Shown piece after piece: positions 8,755 to 17,602 of a stretch of 64,000 nucleotides of DNA. The DNA comes from Cupriavidus numazuensis. Lineage in GTDB: Bacteria > Pseudomonadota > Gammaproteobacteria > Burkholderiales > Burkholderiaceae. Within the stretch, counting starts at the first letter, position 1. Every line of letters starts with the position of its first letter. The stretch lies in contig NZ_CAJPVI010000035.1 in assembly GCF_905397435.1 (NCBI RefSeq), forward strand, positions 1 through 64,000, written 5' to 3'. The notes under the pieces were generated by a model. It saw only the letters and a program-made list of their open reading frames with translations. It did no database searches and had not been told where the DNA came from. The translations under genes were made by a program, and so were the position numbers.

Positions 8755-9767
8755 GCCCCCGATTCCCCCGATTTCTGACCCGACTTTCGTCGCTGCCGCG
8801 GTTTGGCGACGCTGTCGCCATGGCACTGGCCACCGTTGCCGCCATGCCGGCGGCCGGCCATGCGCAGGAGTACCCGCAGCATCCCGTGCGCATGGTGCTC
8901 CCTTACCCGGCCGGCGGGCCCACGGACCTGCTCGCGCGCGTGGTGGCCGTCAAGATGGGCGAGACCCTCGGGCAGAGCGTCGTGGTCGACAACAAGCCGG
9001 GCGCGAGCGGCATGATCGGCGCAGAGAACGTGGCCCGCGCGGCGCCGGACGGCTACACCATCCTCGCCAATGCATCGCTGCACGTGATCAATCCGCATAT
9101 CCAGCCGAAGATGCGCTTTGACGCGTTCAAGGACTTCGTGCCGATCACGCAGCTTGCCGATGTGCCGCTCGTGCTGGTCGTCGGCAATGATTCGCCGGTC
9201 AGGACGGTGCAGGACCTGATCGCTTACGCGAAGTCGAAGGGCGGCGCGCTCAATTTCGGCTCGGCAGGCAATGCTTCGGCGCAACACCTGGCCGGTGAGT
9301 CGTTCAAGTTCGCGGCGCATGTGCCCATGCAGCACGTGCCGTACAAAGGCAGCGCACCGGCTCTGACCGACCTGATGGGCGGGCAGATCCAGCTCATGTT
9401 CGATTCGATGCCGTCCGCCATGCCATTCATCAAGTCCGGCAAGCTGCGCGCGGTAGCCGTGACGACCGCGCGCCGCGCCACGGCATTGCCCGATGTCCCG
9501 ACCGTCGCGGAATCGGGCCTGCCTGGCTTCAACATCAGCACGTGGTATGGCCTGTGGGCACCGCGCGGAACGCCGGCACCCATCGTCGAAAAGCTGGCCA
9601 CGCATGTCGCCGCGGCGCTGAAGCGGCCGGACGTGCGGCAGCAGTACGCCGACATGGGCGCGGAACCGGTCGGATCGCCGCCGCGGGAATTTGCCCAGTA
9701 CACGGCTGCCGAGGGCAGGAAGTGGGCGGAGATCGTGCGGCGCTCTGGAGCGAAGGCAGACCAGTAA
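8751..9767 (+). CDS. Bug-family periplasmic solute receptor, GTG start
   Basis: A 338-aa receptor whose GTG start at 8751 overlaps the preceding TGA in GTGA and has AAGGAG 8 bases upstream (8737-8742). The signal peptide has a long basic n-region and ends at GHA-Q near residue 38, and the mature part begins YPQHPVRMVLPYPAGGPTD. An internal ATG at 8820 would also leave a short signal peptide, but the ribosome site supports the GTG. It is the third gene of the CoA-transferase operon and, as with the two earlier Bug genes, no membrane subunits are encoded nearby. Confidence 0.88.
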   Translation: MSPRFPRFLTRLSSLPRFGDAVAMALATVAAMPAAGHAQEYPQHPVRMVLPYPAGGPTDLLARVVAVKMGETLGQSVVVDNKPGASGMIGAENVARAAPDGYTILANASLHVINPHIQPKMRFDAFKDFVPITQLADVPLVLVVGNDSPVRTVQDLIAYAKSKGGALNFGSAGNASAQHLAGESFKFAAHVPMQHVPYKGSAPALTDLMGGQIQLMFDSMPSAMPFIKSGKLRAVAVTTARRATALPDVPTVAESGLPGFNISTWYGLWAPRGTPAPIVEKLATHVAAALKRPDVRQQYADMGAEPVGSPPREFAQYTAAEGRKWAEIVRRSGAKADQ

Positions 9768-9812
9768 TGCACAGGCCGGATACCCGTATGGCAGGTGTCC
9801 GGCATCGACGCA

Positions 9813-10880
9813 CTATGGTTCGGTCCGGTCCTCCGGACCGAGCCTGCTCTTTCGGTAAGCACCCGGCGCGCTACCCGTCCATCCCTTGAAAGCCCGCTGG
9901 AATGCCGCGCTGTCGGTAAAACCCAGTTCCTGCGCCAGTTCGGCCAGCGGCACGGCGCAGGTATTGAGGCGGATGATCGCCGTATCTCGCCGCAACTCGT
10001 CCTTCACGGTCTGGAAGGATGTCCCCTCCATGGCAAGCCTGCGCTGCAAGGTTGCCGTCGACATGTGCAGCGCGCCCGCGGTAACGGCCAGGTCAGGCCA
10101 GGCCGGCTGCGTACGCTGCAGGTAGCCACGCACGCGCGCACTCACGACGCTGGCATTGCGCGGCATGATGATATTGGCCTGGGCATCGGCCAGGAACACG
10201 CGCAGTGCGGCATCGTCGCGGCGCACGGGCGCCTGCAGCCACTTGGCATCGAACCAGAACGCGGTCTGTGCGCGGCCGAACTCCAGTCTCGCGGGAAAAA
10301 TATCGCCGTAGCTGCCGGCATACGGGGGCGGGCCGAAAGCAAAGTCGAAACGCTCTGGCGGCAGGCGGCCGCCCGCCAGCCACGCCAGCAGGCGCCAGAC
10401 GACGCGCGCCAGCATCTCGTGCAGGAAGGCAGGCTGATCGTCAGTTATGCCTTCAAAGTGCAGACCCACGCCGGCCAGATCGCCTTCGCTGTGCAATGCC
10501 AGCACGACATCATCCTGCAGCAGCGAAAACGTCCGCGACACACGCCGGATCGCGGAGCCCAGGTTGCGCGCCCCCAGCGCGGAATGCGCCATCAGCGCGA
10601 AGCTGCCCGGCTTCAGCGGCCGGGAGAGAAAGCCGAGGCATTCGTCCCTGCGCAGTTCGATCAGCAAGCGGAACAACGCCACGTACTGGGCCCCGGTAAC
10701 CCGGGTGCCGGCGTGCTCGAGCAGGTCCGCGGGAATCCCGGCTTCCGACAGAAACCCGTCGATCGGTTCGCCACGTGCCCGCACGCCGGCGAGCATGCCA
10801 TGCACGAAGGCCACCGGTACGGTGGTGGGGGTCTTTAGCGTCACAGGCGAGGTGGCTGGTGGGTTGAGGTGATCTGCCAT
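9813..10880 (-). CDS. AraC-family regulator with arabinose-binding-like N-terminal domain
   Basis: A regulator of about 355 aa. The N-terminal 200 residues match the ligand-sensing domain typical of OruR/ArgR-like AraC proteins (a LLEHAGTRVTGAQYVALFRLL-like segment, then ALMAHSALGARNLGSAI). The C-terminal AraC HTH spans roughly the last 100 residues, with LAELAQELGFTDSAAFQRAF as its second helix-turn-helix. Starts at 10880 and 10910 are both possible and neither has a clear ribosome site; 10880 gives the more usual N-terminus. It is divergent from the ligase gene at 10986 and probably activates that operon. It is a paralog of the AraC gene at 25096. Confidence 0.88.
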   Translation of the reverse strand: MADHLNPPATSPVTLKTPTTVPVAFVHGMLAGVRARGEPIDGFLSEAGIPADLLEHAGTRVTGAQYVALFRLLIELRRDECLGFLSRPLKPGSFALMAHSALGARNLGSAIRRVSRTFSLLQDDVVLALHSEGDLAGVGLHFEGITDDQPAFLHEMLARVVWRLLAWLAGGRLPPERFDFAFGPPPYAGSYGDIFPARLEFGRAQTAFWFDAKWLQAPVRRDDAALRVFLADAQANIIMPRNASVVSARVRGYLQRTQPAWPDLAVTAGALHMSTATLQRRLAMEGTSFQTVKDELRRDTAIIRLNTCAVPLAELAQELGFTDSAAFQRAFKGWTGSAPGAYRKSRLGPEDRTEP

Positions 10881-10985
10881 GCGAACGATGCGATGTGCAA
10901 TTGCTGGCATGGCGCAGCGTTTCTAACATGGGCGCCATACACAACGCAATCGACCCGCATCGACGCGGGCGGGACGGAGACCAGC

Positions 10986-12545
10986 ATGTACCTGACCCAG
11001 GCGCTGCATCGTGCGGTGCAACAGAAACCGGATCATGTCGCCGCGCGCTTTGGCGGCCGGCACCAGACCTTTCGGCAGCTTGCCGACCGCGTGGCGCGGC
11101 TGGCCGGCGCACTGCAAGGCCTTGGCATGCGCGACGGCGACCGCGTCGCCATGCTGGCACTGAATTCCGATCGGTATCTCGAGTACCAGATGGCCGTGCC
11201 ATGGGGCGGCGGCGTACTGAATCCGTGCAACACCCGCTGGTCCGCCGCGGAGATCCTGTATGCACTGAACGATTCGGCCTCGACCATCCTGCTCGTCGAT
11301 GAGGCGTTTCGCCCGCTCGCGGAGATGATCCGCAGCGATGCCACCACGCTGCGCGAGGTGGTCTACTGTGGCGACGGCGAAGTGCCGGCAGCCATGCACA
11401 GCTACGAAGCGCTGGTGGCGAAGTCCACGCCGGTGCCCGACGCGTTGCGCCGTGATGAAGACCTGGCCGGCATTTTCTACACCGGCGGCACCACGGGATT
11501 TCCGAAGGGCGTCATGCTGAGCCACGGCAATCTGCTCAGCTCCGGCCTGAGCTTGCGGGCGGAAGGCCTGGCAACACCGGGCGGCACTTACCTGCACGCC
11601 GCACCGATGTTTCACCTGGCGGACATGGGCCTTGCCATGCCGCAATGGATCGAAGGCAACACGCACAGCATTGTTTCCGCGTTCTCGCCGGAAGTCGTGC
11701 TCGACACGCTGGAGCGCGATCGCGTGACGCACCTGCTGCTGGTGCCCACCATGATCCAGATGCTGGTCGACCATCCGGCCATGCAGACACCGCGCGACCT
11801 GAGCGCGCTCCGGACGATCGTCTACGGTGCGTCGCCGATCTCGGAGGCGGTGCTCGAACGTGCGATGGCGGCGCTGCCCGGCGTGGGCTTCGTGCAGGCT
11901 TACGGCATGACCGAGCTGTCTCCGCTGGCCACGGTACTTGCCGAGTCCCATCATCTGCCCGAGGCCCGCCAGCGCGGCAAGCTGCGCTCCGCCGGCCGCG
12001 CCAGCTTCTGCACCGAGGTGCGGATCGTCGACCTGGAAGACAGGGAAGTGCCGCGGGGCACGGTCGGCGAAATTGTTGTGCGCGGCCCGAACGTGATGCA
12101 GGGCTACTGGAACAAGCCCGAGCAGACCGCCGAGGCGCTGCGCGATGGCTGGATGCATACCGGCGACGGCGGCTACATGGATGACGATGGCTTTATCTTC
12201 GTCGTCGACCGCCTCAAGGACATGATCATCAGCGGCGGCGAGAACGTCTACTCCGCCGAGGTCGAGAACGCGCTGGCCCAGCACGCCGCGGTGTCGTCCT
12301 GCGCCGTGATCGGCATTCCGAGCGCCGAATGGGGCGAGGCCGTGCATGCCGTGGTGGTGTGCAAGCCCGGCGCATCCGTTTCCGCCGAAGCGCTGATTGC
12401 CCACTGCAAGACGCTGATCGCCGGCTACAAATGCCCGCGCAGCGTGCAGTTCCGCGATGCGCTGCCCCTGTCCGGCGCCGGCAAGATCCTCAAGACCGAA
12501 TTGCGCAAGCCCTACTGGGAAGACCAGGCGCGCAAGGTCAGTTGA
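10986..12545 (+). CDS. Acyl-CoA synthetase (AMP-binding)
   Basis: A 519-aa ligase that activates a carboxylic acid with ATP and CoA. The P-loop-like motif FYTGGTTGFPKGVMLSHG lies near residue 160, the A5 motif is YGMTELSP, and the C-terminal domain carries DRLKDMIISGGENVYSAEVE and GKILKTELR (the catalytic lysine region). The start at 10986 follows GGACGGAG; the open frame extends upstream to 10869 but lacks family similarity there. It is the first gene of a seven-gene catabolic operon. The acyl substrate is unknown. Confidence 0.92.
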   Translation: MYLTQALHRAVQQKPDHVAARFGGRHQTFRQLADRVARLAGALQGLGMRDGDRVAMLALNSDRYLEYQMAVPWGGGVLNPCNTRWSAAEILYALNDSASTILLVDEAFRPLAEMIRSDATTLREVVYCGDGEVPAAMHSYEALVAKSTPVPDALRRDEDLAGIFYTGGTTGFPKGVMLSHGNLLSSGLSLRAEGLATPGGTYLHAAPMFHLADMGLAMPQWIEGNTHSIVSAFSPEVVLDTLERDRVTHLLLVPTMIQMLVDHPAMQTPRDLSALRTIVYGASPISEAVLERAMAALPGVGFVQAYGMTELSPLATVLAESHHLPEARQRGKLRSAGRASFCTEVRIVDLEDREVPRGTVGEIVVRGPNVMQGYWNKPEQTAEALRDGWMHTGDGGYMDDDGFIFVVDRLKDMIISGGENVYSAEVENALAQHAAVSSCAVIGIPSAEWGEAVHAVVVCKPGASVSAEALIAHCKTLIAGYKCPRSVQFRDALPLSGAGKILKTELRKPYWEDQARKVS

Positions 12546-12605
12546 ACCAGCACCCCGCATCCAGCACCCAGCATTCACCTCCAGCACCACTCGCAAGGAA
12601 ACACC

Positions 12606-13790
12606 ATGACCTCATCCGTGATCGTTGCCGGCGTCGGCATGATCCCTTTCTCCAAGCCGGGCGCCAGCGAGCCGTATCCCGTGATGGCCGCCCGCGCCAT
12701 CCGCGCCGCGCTGGACAATGCCGGCGTCGCGTATGACAAGGTGCAGCAGGCCTACGCGGGCTATGTCTACGGCGATTCCACGGCCGGCCAGCGCGGGCTC
12801 TATGAAGTCGGCATGACCGGCATTCCGGTGGTCAACGTCAACAACAACTGCTCGACGGGGTCGAGCGCGCTGTACCTCGCACGCCAGGCCGTGGCCAGCG
12901 GTGCGGTCGAATGTGCGCTGGCCTTCGGCTTCGAGCAGATGACGCCGGGCGCGCTCGGCTCGGTGTTCGAAGACCGTCCTAGTCCGTTCGAGCGCTTCGA
13001 CGCGGTCACGGCAGAGCTGATCGATGTTCCGGGTATTCCATTCGCGCTGCGCTACTTCGGCGGCGCGGGCCTTGCGCATATGCAGGAGTTCGGGACCGGC
13101 ATCGAGACCTTTGCGAGGATCCGTGCCAAGGCCAGCCGCCATGCCGCCAACAATCCGCTGGCGCTGTTCCGCAAGGTGGTGACCGAAGAGGAAGTCCTGG
13201 CCTCGCCCGCGATCTGGCCCGGTGTCATGACGCGGCTCATGGCCTGTCCGCCCACCTGTGGCGCGGCGGCGGCATTGCTGGTTTCGGAAGCGTTTGCCAG
13301 GCGACACGGGCTCGACACTACCGTGCGGATCCGCGCGCAGGCCATGACTACGGATACGCCAGCGGCCTTCGATGCACGCGACATGCGCGAGGTGGTCGGC
13401 TTCAGCATGACGCGCAACGCTGCGGCCCAGGTGTATGAGGCCGCCGGCATCGGCCCGCAAGACATCGGCGTGGTGGAGCTGCACGACTGCTTTGCCCACA
13501 ACGAACTGATCACCTACGAGGCGCTGGGCCTTTGCCCGGTTGGCGGCGCCGAGAAATTCGTGGCCGACGGCGACAACACCTACGGTGGCAAGGTCGTCAC
13601 GAATCCGTCGGGCGGCCTGCTTTCGAAGGGGCATCCGCTGGGTGCCACCGGTCTCGCGCAATGCACGGAACTGGTCGAACAGCTCCGCGGACAGGCTGGG
13701 GCGCGCCAGGTGGAAGGGGCCCGACTCGCACTGCAGCACAACCTTGGCCTTGGCGGTGCTTGCGTCGTCACGCTTTACGAAAGGACTTGA
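12606..13790 (+). CDS. Thiolase of the SCP-x (lipid-transfer) type
   Basis: A 394-aa thiolase-fold enzyme. Cys82 in NNNCSTGSSALYLARQAV is the nucleophile; ELHDCFAHNEL and [17 protein letters not shown] are the SCP-x versions of the other active-site loops. It lacks the QNR-type sequences of ordinary acetoacetyl-CoA thiolases, so it belongs to the branch that cleaves branched or bulky side chains (SCPx, Ltp2-like). It follows the ligase after 60 bp, and its stop is 2 bp before the next start. With the paired MaoC genes next to it, it suggests degradation of a branched, terpenoid or steroid-like acid. Confidence 0.88.
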   Translation: MTSSVIVAGVGMIPFSKPGASEPYPVMAARAIRAALDNAGVAYDKVQQAYAGYVYGDSTAGQRGLYEVGMTGIPVVNVNNNCSTGSSALYLARQAVASGAVECALAFGFEQMTPGALGSVFEDRPSPFERFDAVTAELIDVPGIPFALRYFGGAGLAHMQEFGTGIETFARIRAKASRHAANNPLALFRKVVTEEEVLASPAIWPGVMTRLMACPPTCGAAAALLVSEAFARRHGLDTTVRIRAQAMTTDTPAAFDARDMREVVGFSMTRNAAAQVYEAAGIGPQDIGVVELHDCFAHNELITYEALGLCPVGGAEKFVADGDNTYGGKVVTNPSGGLLSKGHPLGATGLAQCTELVEQLRGQAGARQVEGARLALQHNLGLGGACVVTLYERT

Positions 13791-13792
13791 CC

Positions 13793-14233
13793 ATGATCGA
13801 CAAAAAGTGGATTGGCCACGAAGTCGGCAGCTCGGTGCTGCCGCTCGAACGCGGCCGCCTGATGTTCTTCGCCAAGGCCATTGGCGAGACCAACCCGATC
13901 TACACGGACCCGGCCGCCGCGCGCGATGCCGGCTATGCCGACCTGCCGGCGCCGCCTACGTTCCTGTTCGCAGCGGAGCTCGATTCGGGCGCCATGTTCG
14001 GGTTGCTGGACCTGCTCGGTGTTCCACACGCGAAGGTGTTGCACGGGGAAGAGAGCTTCGAGTACCTGAGCCCGGTGGTTGCCGGCGACACCGTGACGGT
14101 CAGTTCGCGCATCAAGAACCTTTACGACAAGAAGGGCGGCGCGCTGGAGTTCATCGAGGTGGAGTCGAGCGTCGTCAACCAGCGCGGCGAGCCGGTAGCG
14201 CGGATGCGTTCGCTGACCGTGGTACGCAACTGA
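13793..14233 (+). CDS. MaoC-like hot-dog subunit, probably non-catalytic
   Basis: A 146-aa protein of the FAS1/MaoC N-terminal dehydratase type, starting at the ATG 2 bp after the thiolase stop with AAGGAC upstream. At the hydratase-2 motif it reads AIGETNPIYTD: Glu32 and Tyr37 stand where catalytic subunits have Asp and His. The hot-dog core (FLFAAELDSG, then GEESFEYLSPVVAGDTVTV) is intact. It probably forms a heterodimer with the MaoC protein encoded next, as HadA does with HadB or ChsH1 with ChsH2. Any role beyond subunit pairing and binding-pocket shape is unknown. Confidence 0.85.
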   Translation: MIDKKWIGHEVGSSVLPLERGRLMFFAKAIGETNPIYTDPAAARDAGYADLPAPPTFLFAAELDSGAMFGLLDLLGVPHAKVLHGEESFEYLSPVVAGDTVTVSSRIKNLYDKKGGALEFIEVESSVVNQRGEPVARMRSLTVVRN

Positions 14234-14243
14234 AGGAGCCAAC

Positions 14244-14672
14244 GTGACCAACGTGACAACGCCAAACTTTGATGCGGTACAGGTCGGCGACGCCTTGCCG
14301 CCGCTGAACCTGCCGCCGGTAGACCGCCGCATGCTCGCGCTGTTTGCCGGGGCTTCCGGGGACCACCACCCGATCCATATCGACCTGGATTACGCGCGCC
14401 AGGCGGGCATGCCGGACGTGTTCGCCCACGGCATGCTCGGCATGGCGTGGCTGGGCCGCCTGCTGACCGGCTGGACGCCGCAGGCGCAGTTGCGCCGTTT
14501 CGATGCGCGTTTCCAGGGCATTACCCATCTCGGGAACGCCATGGCATGTACCGGCCGCGTGGCCGAGAAGCTGGAAGTCCACGGCGAGCGCTGCGTGCGC
14601 ATCACGGTGCAGAGCACCAACCAGTTCGGACAAACCAAGATCGCGGGCGAAGCGCTGGTCGCGCTGCCCTGA
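14244..14672 (+). CDS. MaoC-family enoyl-CoA hydratase, catalytic subunit
   Basis: A 142-aa hot-dog hydratase with a GTG start at 14244 preceded by AAGGAG at 14233-14238. The motif GASGDHHPIHIDLDYARQAG supplies the catalytic dyad Asp40 and His45, followed by the expected FAHGMLGMAWLGRLL helix. The gene starts 10 bp after its partner. Together they would hydrate a 2-enoyl-CoA to the (R)-3-hydroxyacyl-CoA, which the SDR encoded next could oxidise. Confidence 0.88.
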   Translation: MTNVTTPNFDAVQVGDALPPLNLPPVDRRMLALFAGASGDHHPIHIDLDYARQAGMPDVFAHGMLGMAWLGRLLTGWTPQAQLRRFDARFQGITHLGNAMACTGRVAEKLEVHGERCVRITVQSTNQFGQTKIAGEALVALP

Positions 14673-14703
14673 AGACAAGACACAGAGAGCAAGGAGACAC
14701 CCC

Positions 14704-15534
14704 ATGACCCGCAAACTCGAAGGCAAGGTAGCCCTCGTCACCGGCTCCGGCCGTGGTATCGGACGCGCGATCGCGCTCAAGCTGGCCAGCGAAGGCGCGC
14801 GCCTCGTGGTCAACGACCTGGATGAGGAACCGGCCCAGGAGGTGGTGCAGGCCATCCGCGCCGCCGGCGGGCAAGCCGTGGCCTGTATCGGCAGCGTTAC
14901 CGCGCCGGACTTCGCCGAGCGCTTTGTCGGCACAGCAGTGAGCGAATACAAGGGCCTGGACATCATCGTCAACAACGCGGGCTACACCTGGGACAACGTC
15001 GTCCAGAAGATGACGGATGAGCAGTGGTACGCCATGCTCGACTGCCACCTGACCGCGCCATTCCGCATCCTGCGCGCGGCGCAGCCGGTGATTCGCGGCC
15101 TGTCCAAGGCAGAGGCGGAAGCCGGCCAGCGCGTGGTACGCAAGGTGGTGAACATCTCGTCGGTGGCCGGCTTGTTCGGCAATGCGGGGCAGGCCAACTA
15201 CTCGGCCGCGAAGGCCGGCATCGTCGGCATGACGCAGACGCTTGCCAAGGAGTGGGGGCGCATGAACGTGGCCGTCAACTGCGTCGCATTCGGCCTGATC
15301 AAGACCCGCCTGACCGGCAGCGCTGCCGGCGATTCCACGGCGAACATCGAAGGGCGCGAGATCAAGGTTGGGGTGAACCCCGACCTGCTCGCCGCGATGG
15401 AACGCGGCATTCCGCTTGGCCGCGGCGGCACGCCCGAGGAGGCCGCCGGCGCGGTGTACCTGTTCTGCACGCCGGAGTCGGACTACGTGAGCGGCCAGAC
15501 GCTGCTGTGCAGCGGCGGTCTGACCGGCATCTGA
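14704..15534 (+). CDS. Short-chain dehydrogenase/reductase (FabG-like)
   Basis: A 276-aa SDR. The cofactor motif TGSGRGIG starts near residue 13, NNAG lies at about 90-93, and the catalytic residues are Ser152 or Ser153, Tyr166 and Lys170 (NISSVAGLFGNAGQANYSAAK). The ND after the second beta strand (VVNDLD, 36-41) suggests NAD(H). The ATG at 14704 follows AAGGAGACACCCC; the frame is open much further upstream but overlaps the MaoC gene. It probably oxidises the 3-hydroxyacyl-CoA made by the two-subunit hydratase. Confidence 0.88.
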   Translation: MTRKLEGKVALVTGSGRGIGRAIALKLASEGARLVVNDLDEEPAQEVVQAIRAAGGQAVACIGSVTAPDFAERFVGTAVSEYKGLDIIVNNAGYTWDNVVQKMTDEQWYAMLDCHLTAPFRILRAAQPVIRGLSKAEAEAGQRVVRKVVNISSVAGLFGNAGQANYSAAKAGIVGMTQTLAKEWGRMNVAVNCVAFGLIKTRLTGSAAGDSTANIEGREIKVGVNPDLLAAMERGIPLGRGGTPEEAAGAVYLFCTPESDYVSGQTLLCSGGLTGI

Positions 15535-15546
15535 GGAGAGACCGCG

Positions 15547-16698
15547 ATGCTCCCGCAACTGTATCGCCATCGCTGGATGGATGAAGAGATCGACGCCTTT
15601 CGCGAGCAAGTGCGCCGCTACGTGGCCGGCGAACTGGCGCCGAAGCTGGATGGCTGGCGCCGTCAGGGCTATATCCCGCGCGAGACGTGGGCCGCCTTCG
15701 GGCAGATGGGCTTCCTGCTGCCCGAGATCGGCGAAGACTATGGGGGCGCCGGCGCGAGCCTCGCCTACCAGCTGGTGGTGCAGGACGAGCTGGCCCGCGC
15801 GGAGGTGCCGGCGAATACCGCGGTTCACAGCATCGCCGCTCACTACATCCTGGACTACGGCACGCCGGCCCAGAAGCAGCGCTGGCTGCCGAAGCTGGTG
15901 AGCGGCGAGAGGCTGGCCGGCATCGCCATGACCGAACCGGGCTGCGGCTCCGACCTGCAGGCGCTGCGCACACGCGCCCGCCGGGACGGCGACAGCTACG
16001 TGATCGACGGCGCCAAGACGTTCATCACCAATGGCGATACCGCAAACCTGCTGGTGGTGGCGGTACGTACGGGCGAAGCCGGCAGCCGCGGCGTGTCGCT
16101 GGTCGTGCTGGAGACGGAAGGGCTGCCGGGCTTCCACGTTGGCCGCCGGCTGGAGAAGCTTGGCCAGCACGCATCGGATACCGCGGAACTGTCGTTCGAA
16201 GGTGTGCGCGTACCGGCGGATCATCTGCTGGGCGAGGTGGAGGGGCGGGGCTTTGCCCAACTAATGAGCCAGCTTCCCTACGAGCGCATGATGCTTGCCG
16301 TGCCGGCCGCCGCCGTCATCGAGCGGGCGGTGGAACTGACGCTGGAGTACACGCAGCAGCGCAAGGCTTTTGGCCAGCCGCTCTACGACTTCCAGAACAC
16401 GCGCTTCAAGCTCGCGGAATGCGCGACGATGGCCCATGTGGTCCGCACCTTCGTCAATGACTGCATCCAGCGTCTGCTCGATGGCCAGCTCGACGACACT
16501 GCCGCGTACATGGCCAAATGGTGGTGCACCGAACAGCAGGGCAAGGTCACCGACGAATGCCTGCAGCTGTTTGGCGGATATGGCTACATGACCGAGTATC
16601 CGATTGCGCGGTTGTATGCCGATGCCCGCGTGCAACGGATCTACGGCGGCGCCAACGAGATCATGAAGGAGCTGATTGCACGGAAGCTGGCGGCATGA
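15547..16698 (+). CDS. Acyl-CoA dehydrogenase
   Basis: A 383-aa FAD enzyme of full family length. Signatures are IAMTEPGCGSDLQ near 127, TFITNGDTANLL at 158-169 and the C-terminal RIYGGANEIMKELIARKL. The base at the MCAD position is not Glu (GG in RIYGG); Glu246 in LPYERMMLAV is at the position used by the LCAD and isovaleryl-CoA dehydrogenase subfamilies. It follows the SDR gene by 12 bp in the operon and supplies the enoyl-CoA. Electrons would go to ETF, whose genes are not in the window. Confidence 0.92.
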   Translation: MLPQLYRHRWMDEEIDAFREQVRRYVAGELAPKLDGWRRQGYIPRETWAAFGQMGFLLPEIGEDYGGAGASLAYQLVVQDELARAEVPANTAVHSIAAHYILDYGTPAQKQRWLPKLVSGERLAGIAMTEPGCGSDLQALRTRARRDGDSYVIDGAKTFITNGDTANLLVVAVRTGEAGSRGVSLVVLETEGLPGFHVGRRLEKLGQHASDTAELSFEGVRVPADHLLGEVEGRGFAQLMSQLPYERMMLAVPAAAVIERAVELTLEYTQQRKAFGQPLYDFQNTRFKLAECATMAHVVRTFVNDCIQRLLDGQLDDTAAYMAKWWCTEQQGKVTDECLQLFGGYGYMTEYPIARLYADARVQRIYGGANEIMKELIARKLAA

Positions 16699-16767
16699 AG
16701 AAGGCATGGCTCGCAGCGCGGGCCATGTTCTGCTTCGCCAGGAGCAACATCGGACACGGAGAATTAC

Positions 16768-17556
16768 ATGCAACAAACAGACGGCATAGCCTGGGATGTA
16801 ACCGGCCACGTGGGCCGCATAGTGCTGAAGCGGCCGGAAAGAGCGAATTCCCTCTCGCTCGCGGCCAGCCGGGCGCTGGTGCGCGCGATCGACGAAGTGC
16901 TGGACCAGCAGCCCCGCGTCGTGCTGCTCTCGGCGGAGGGGCGCATCTTCTGCGCGGGTGGCGATATCAACGAGTTCGTCGCAGCCGGTGACAAGCTGGA
17001 CGCGCTGGTCGATGACATTCTGGAGCGGCTGCATCCGGCGCTGTATCGCCTGGCAACGGCGCCGATGCCGGTCGTCGCGGCGGTGAACGGGCCCATCGGC
17101 GGCGCGGGCATCGGGCTCGCGCTCTGTGCGGATTTCGTGCTCGCCGCGGAGTCGGTCAAGTTACGGACCGGCTATGCTGCCATCGGCCTGTCGCCCGATC
17201 TTGGCGCTTCCTATTTTCTTGCGCGCCGTGTCGGCGCGGTGCGCGCCCAGCAGTGGCTCATGCTCAGCGAGATCATCGACGCGCAGCGCTGCCTGGCGCA
17301 CGGTGTTGTCGATGCGCTGTATGCCGATGCCGAGCTACCGCAGGCTGCGGAAGCATTGGTGGCGCGACTCGTTCAGGCCGCGTCGTTGTCCGTGGCCGGC
17401 ATCAAGTCGCTGTGCGCCGGCCTGCCAGAGCGTGGCCTGCACGCGCACCTGGAGCTCGAGCATCAGTTGCTGTGCGAGCGTGCGCGAAGCGCCGATGCAA
17501 GGGAAGGCGTGCAAGCCTTCGTCGAACGGCGGGAGCCGCGCTTTACCGGGCGCTGA
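16768..17556 (+). CDS. Enoyl-CoA hydratase/isomerase family protein
   Basis: A 262-aa crotonase, the last gene of the operon that starts at 10986. Oxyanion segments are EGRIFCAGGDINEFVAAG (about 52-69) and NGPIGGAGIGLALCADFVLA. The Asp of SPDLGASYFLARRVG replaces the second catalytic Glu found in classical hydratases, so isomerase activity is possible. With a MaoC hydratase already in the operon, this protein may handle a different step, such as a double-bond shift. Confidence 0.87.
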   Translation: MQQTDGIAWDVTGHVGRIVLKRPERANSLSLAASRALVRAIDEVLDQQPRVVLLSAEGRIFCAGGDINEFVAAGDKLDALVDDILERLHPALYRLATAPMPVVAAVNGPIGGAGIGLALCADFVLAAESVKLRTGYAAIGLSPDLGASYFLARRVGAVRAQQWLMLSEIIDAQRCLAHGVVDALYADAELPQAAEALVARLVQAASLSVAGIKSLCAGLPERGLHAHLELEHQLLCERARSADAREGVQAFVERREPRFTGR

Positions 17557-17602
17557 CATGGGCCGGACGCGGGATCAGCTGCGGGCTCCCGCGTCAGTTT
17601 CC

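Noticed and set aside
9817-9844. GGTCCGG/CCGGACC hairpin as a terminator of the convergent Bug and AraC genes
   Set aside because: It lies inside the last codons of the AraC gene and has no T-run; it is more likely coding sequence of high GC.
10923-12596. A 557-codon minus-strand frame opposite the acyl-CoA synthetase gene
   Set aside because: The plus-strand product has all AMP-ligase motifs; the antisense protein is low-complexity and lacks a ribosome site.
12546-12605. Repeated CCAGCACC-like octamers between ligase and thiolase genes
   Set aside because: Short, imperfect and C-rich; probably simple sequence without function, although it could reduce mRNA structure.
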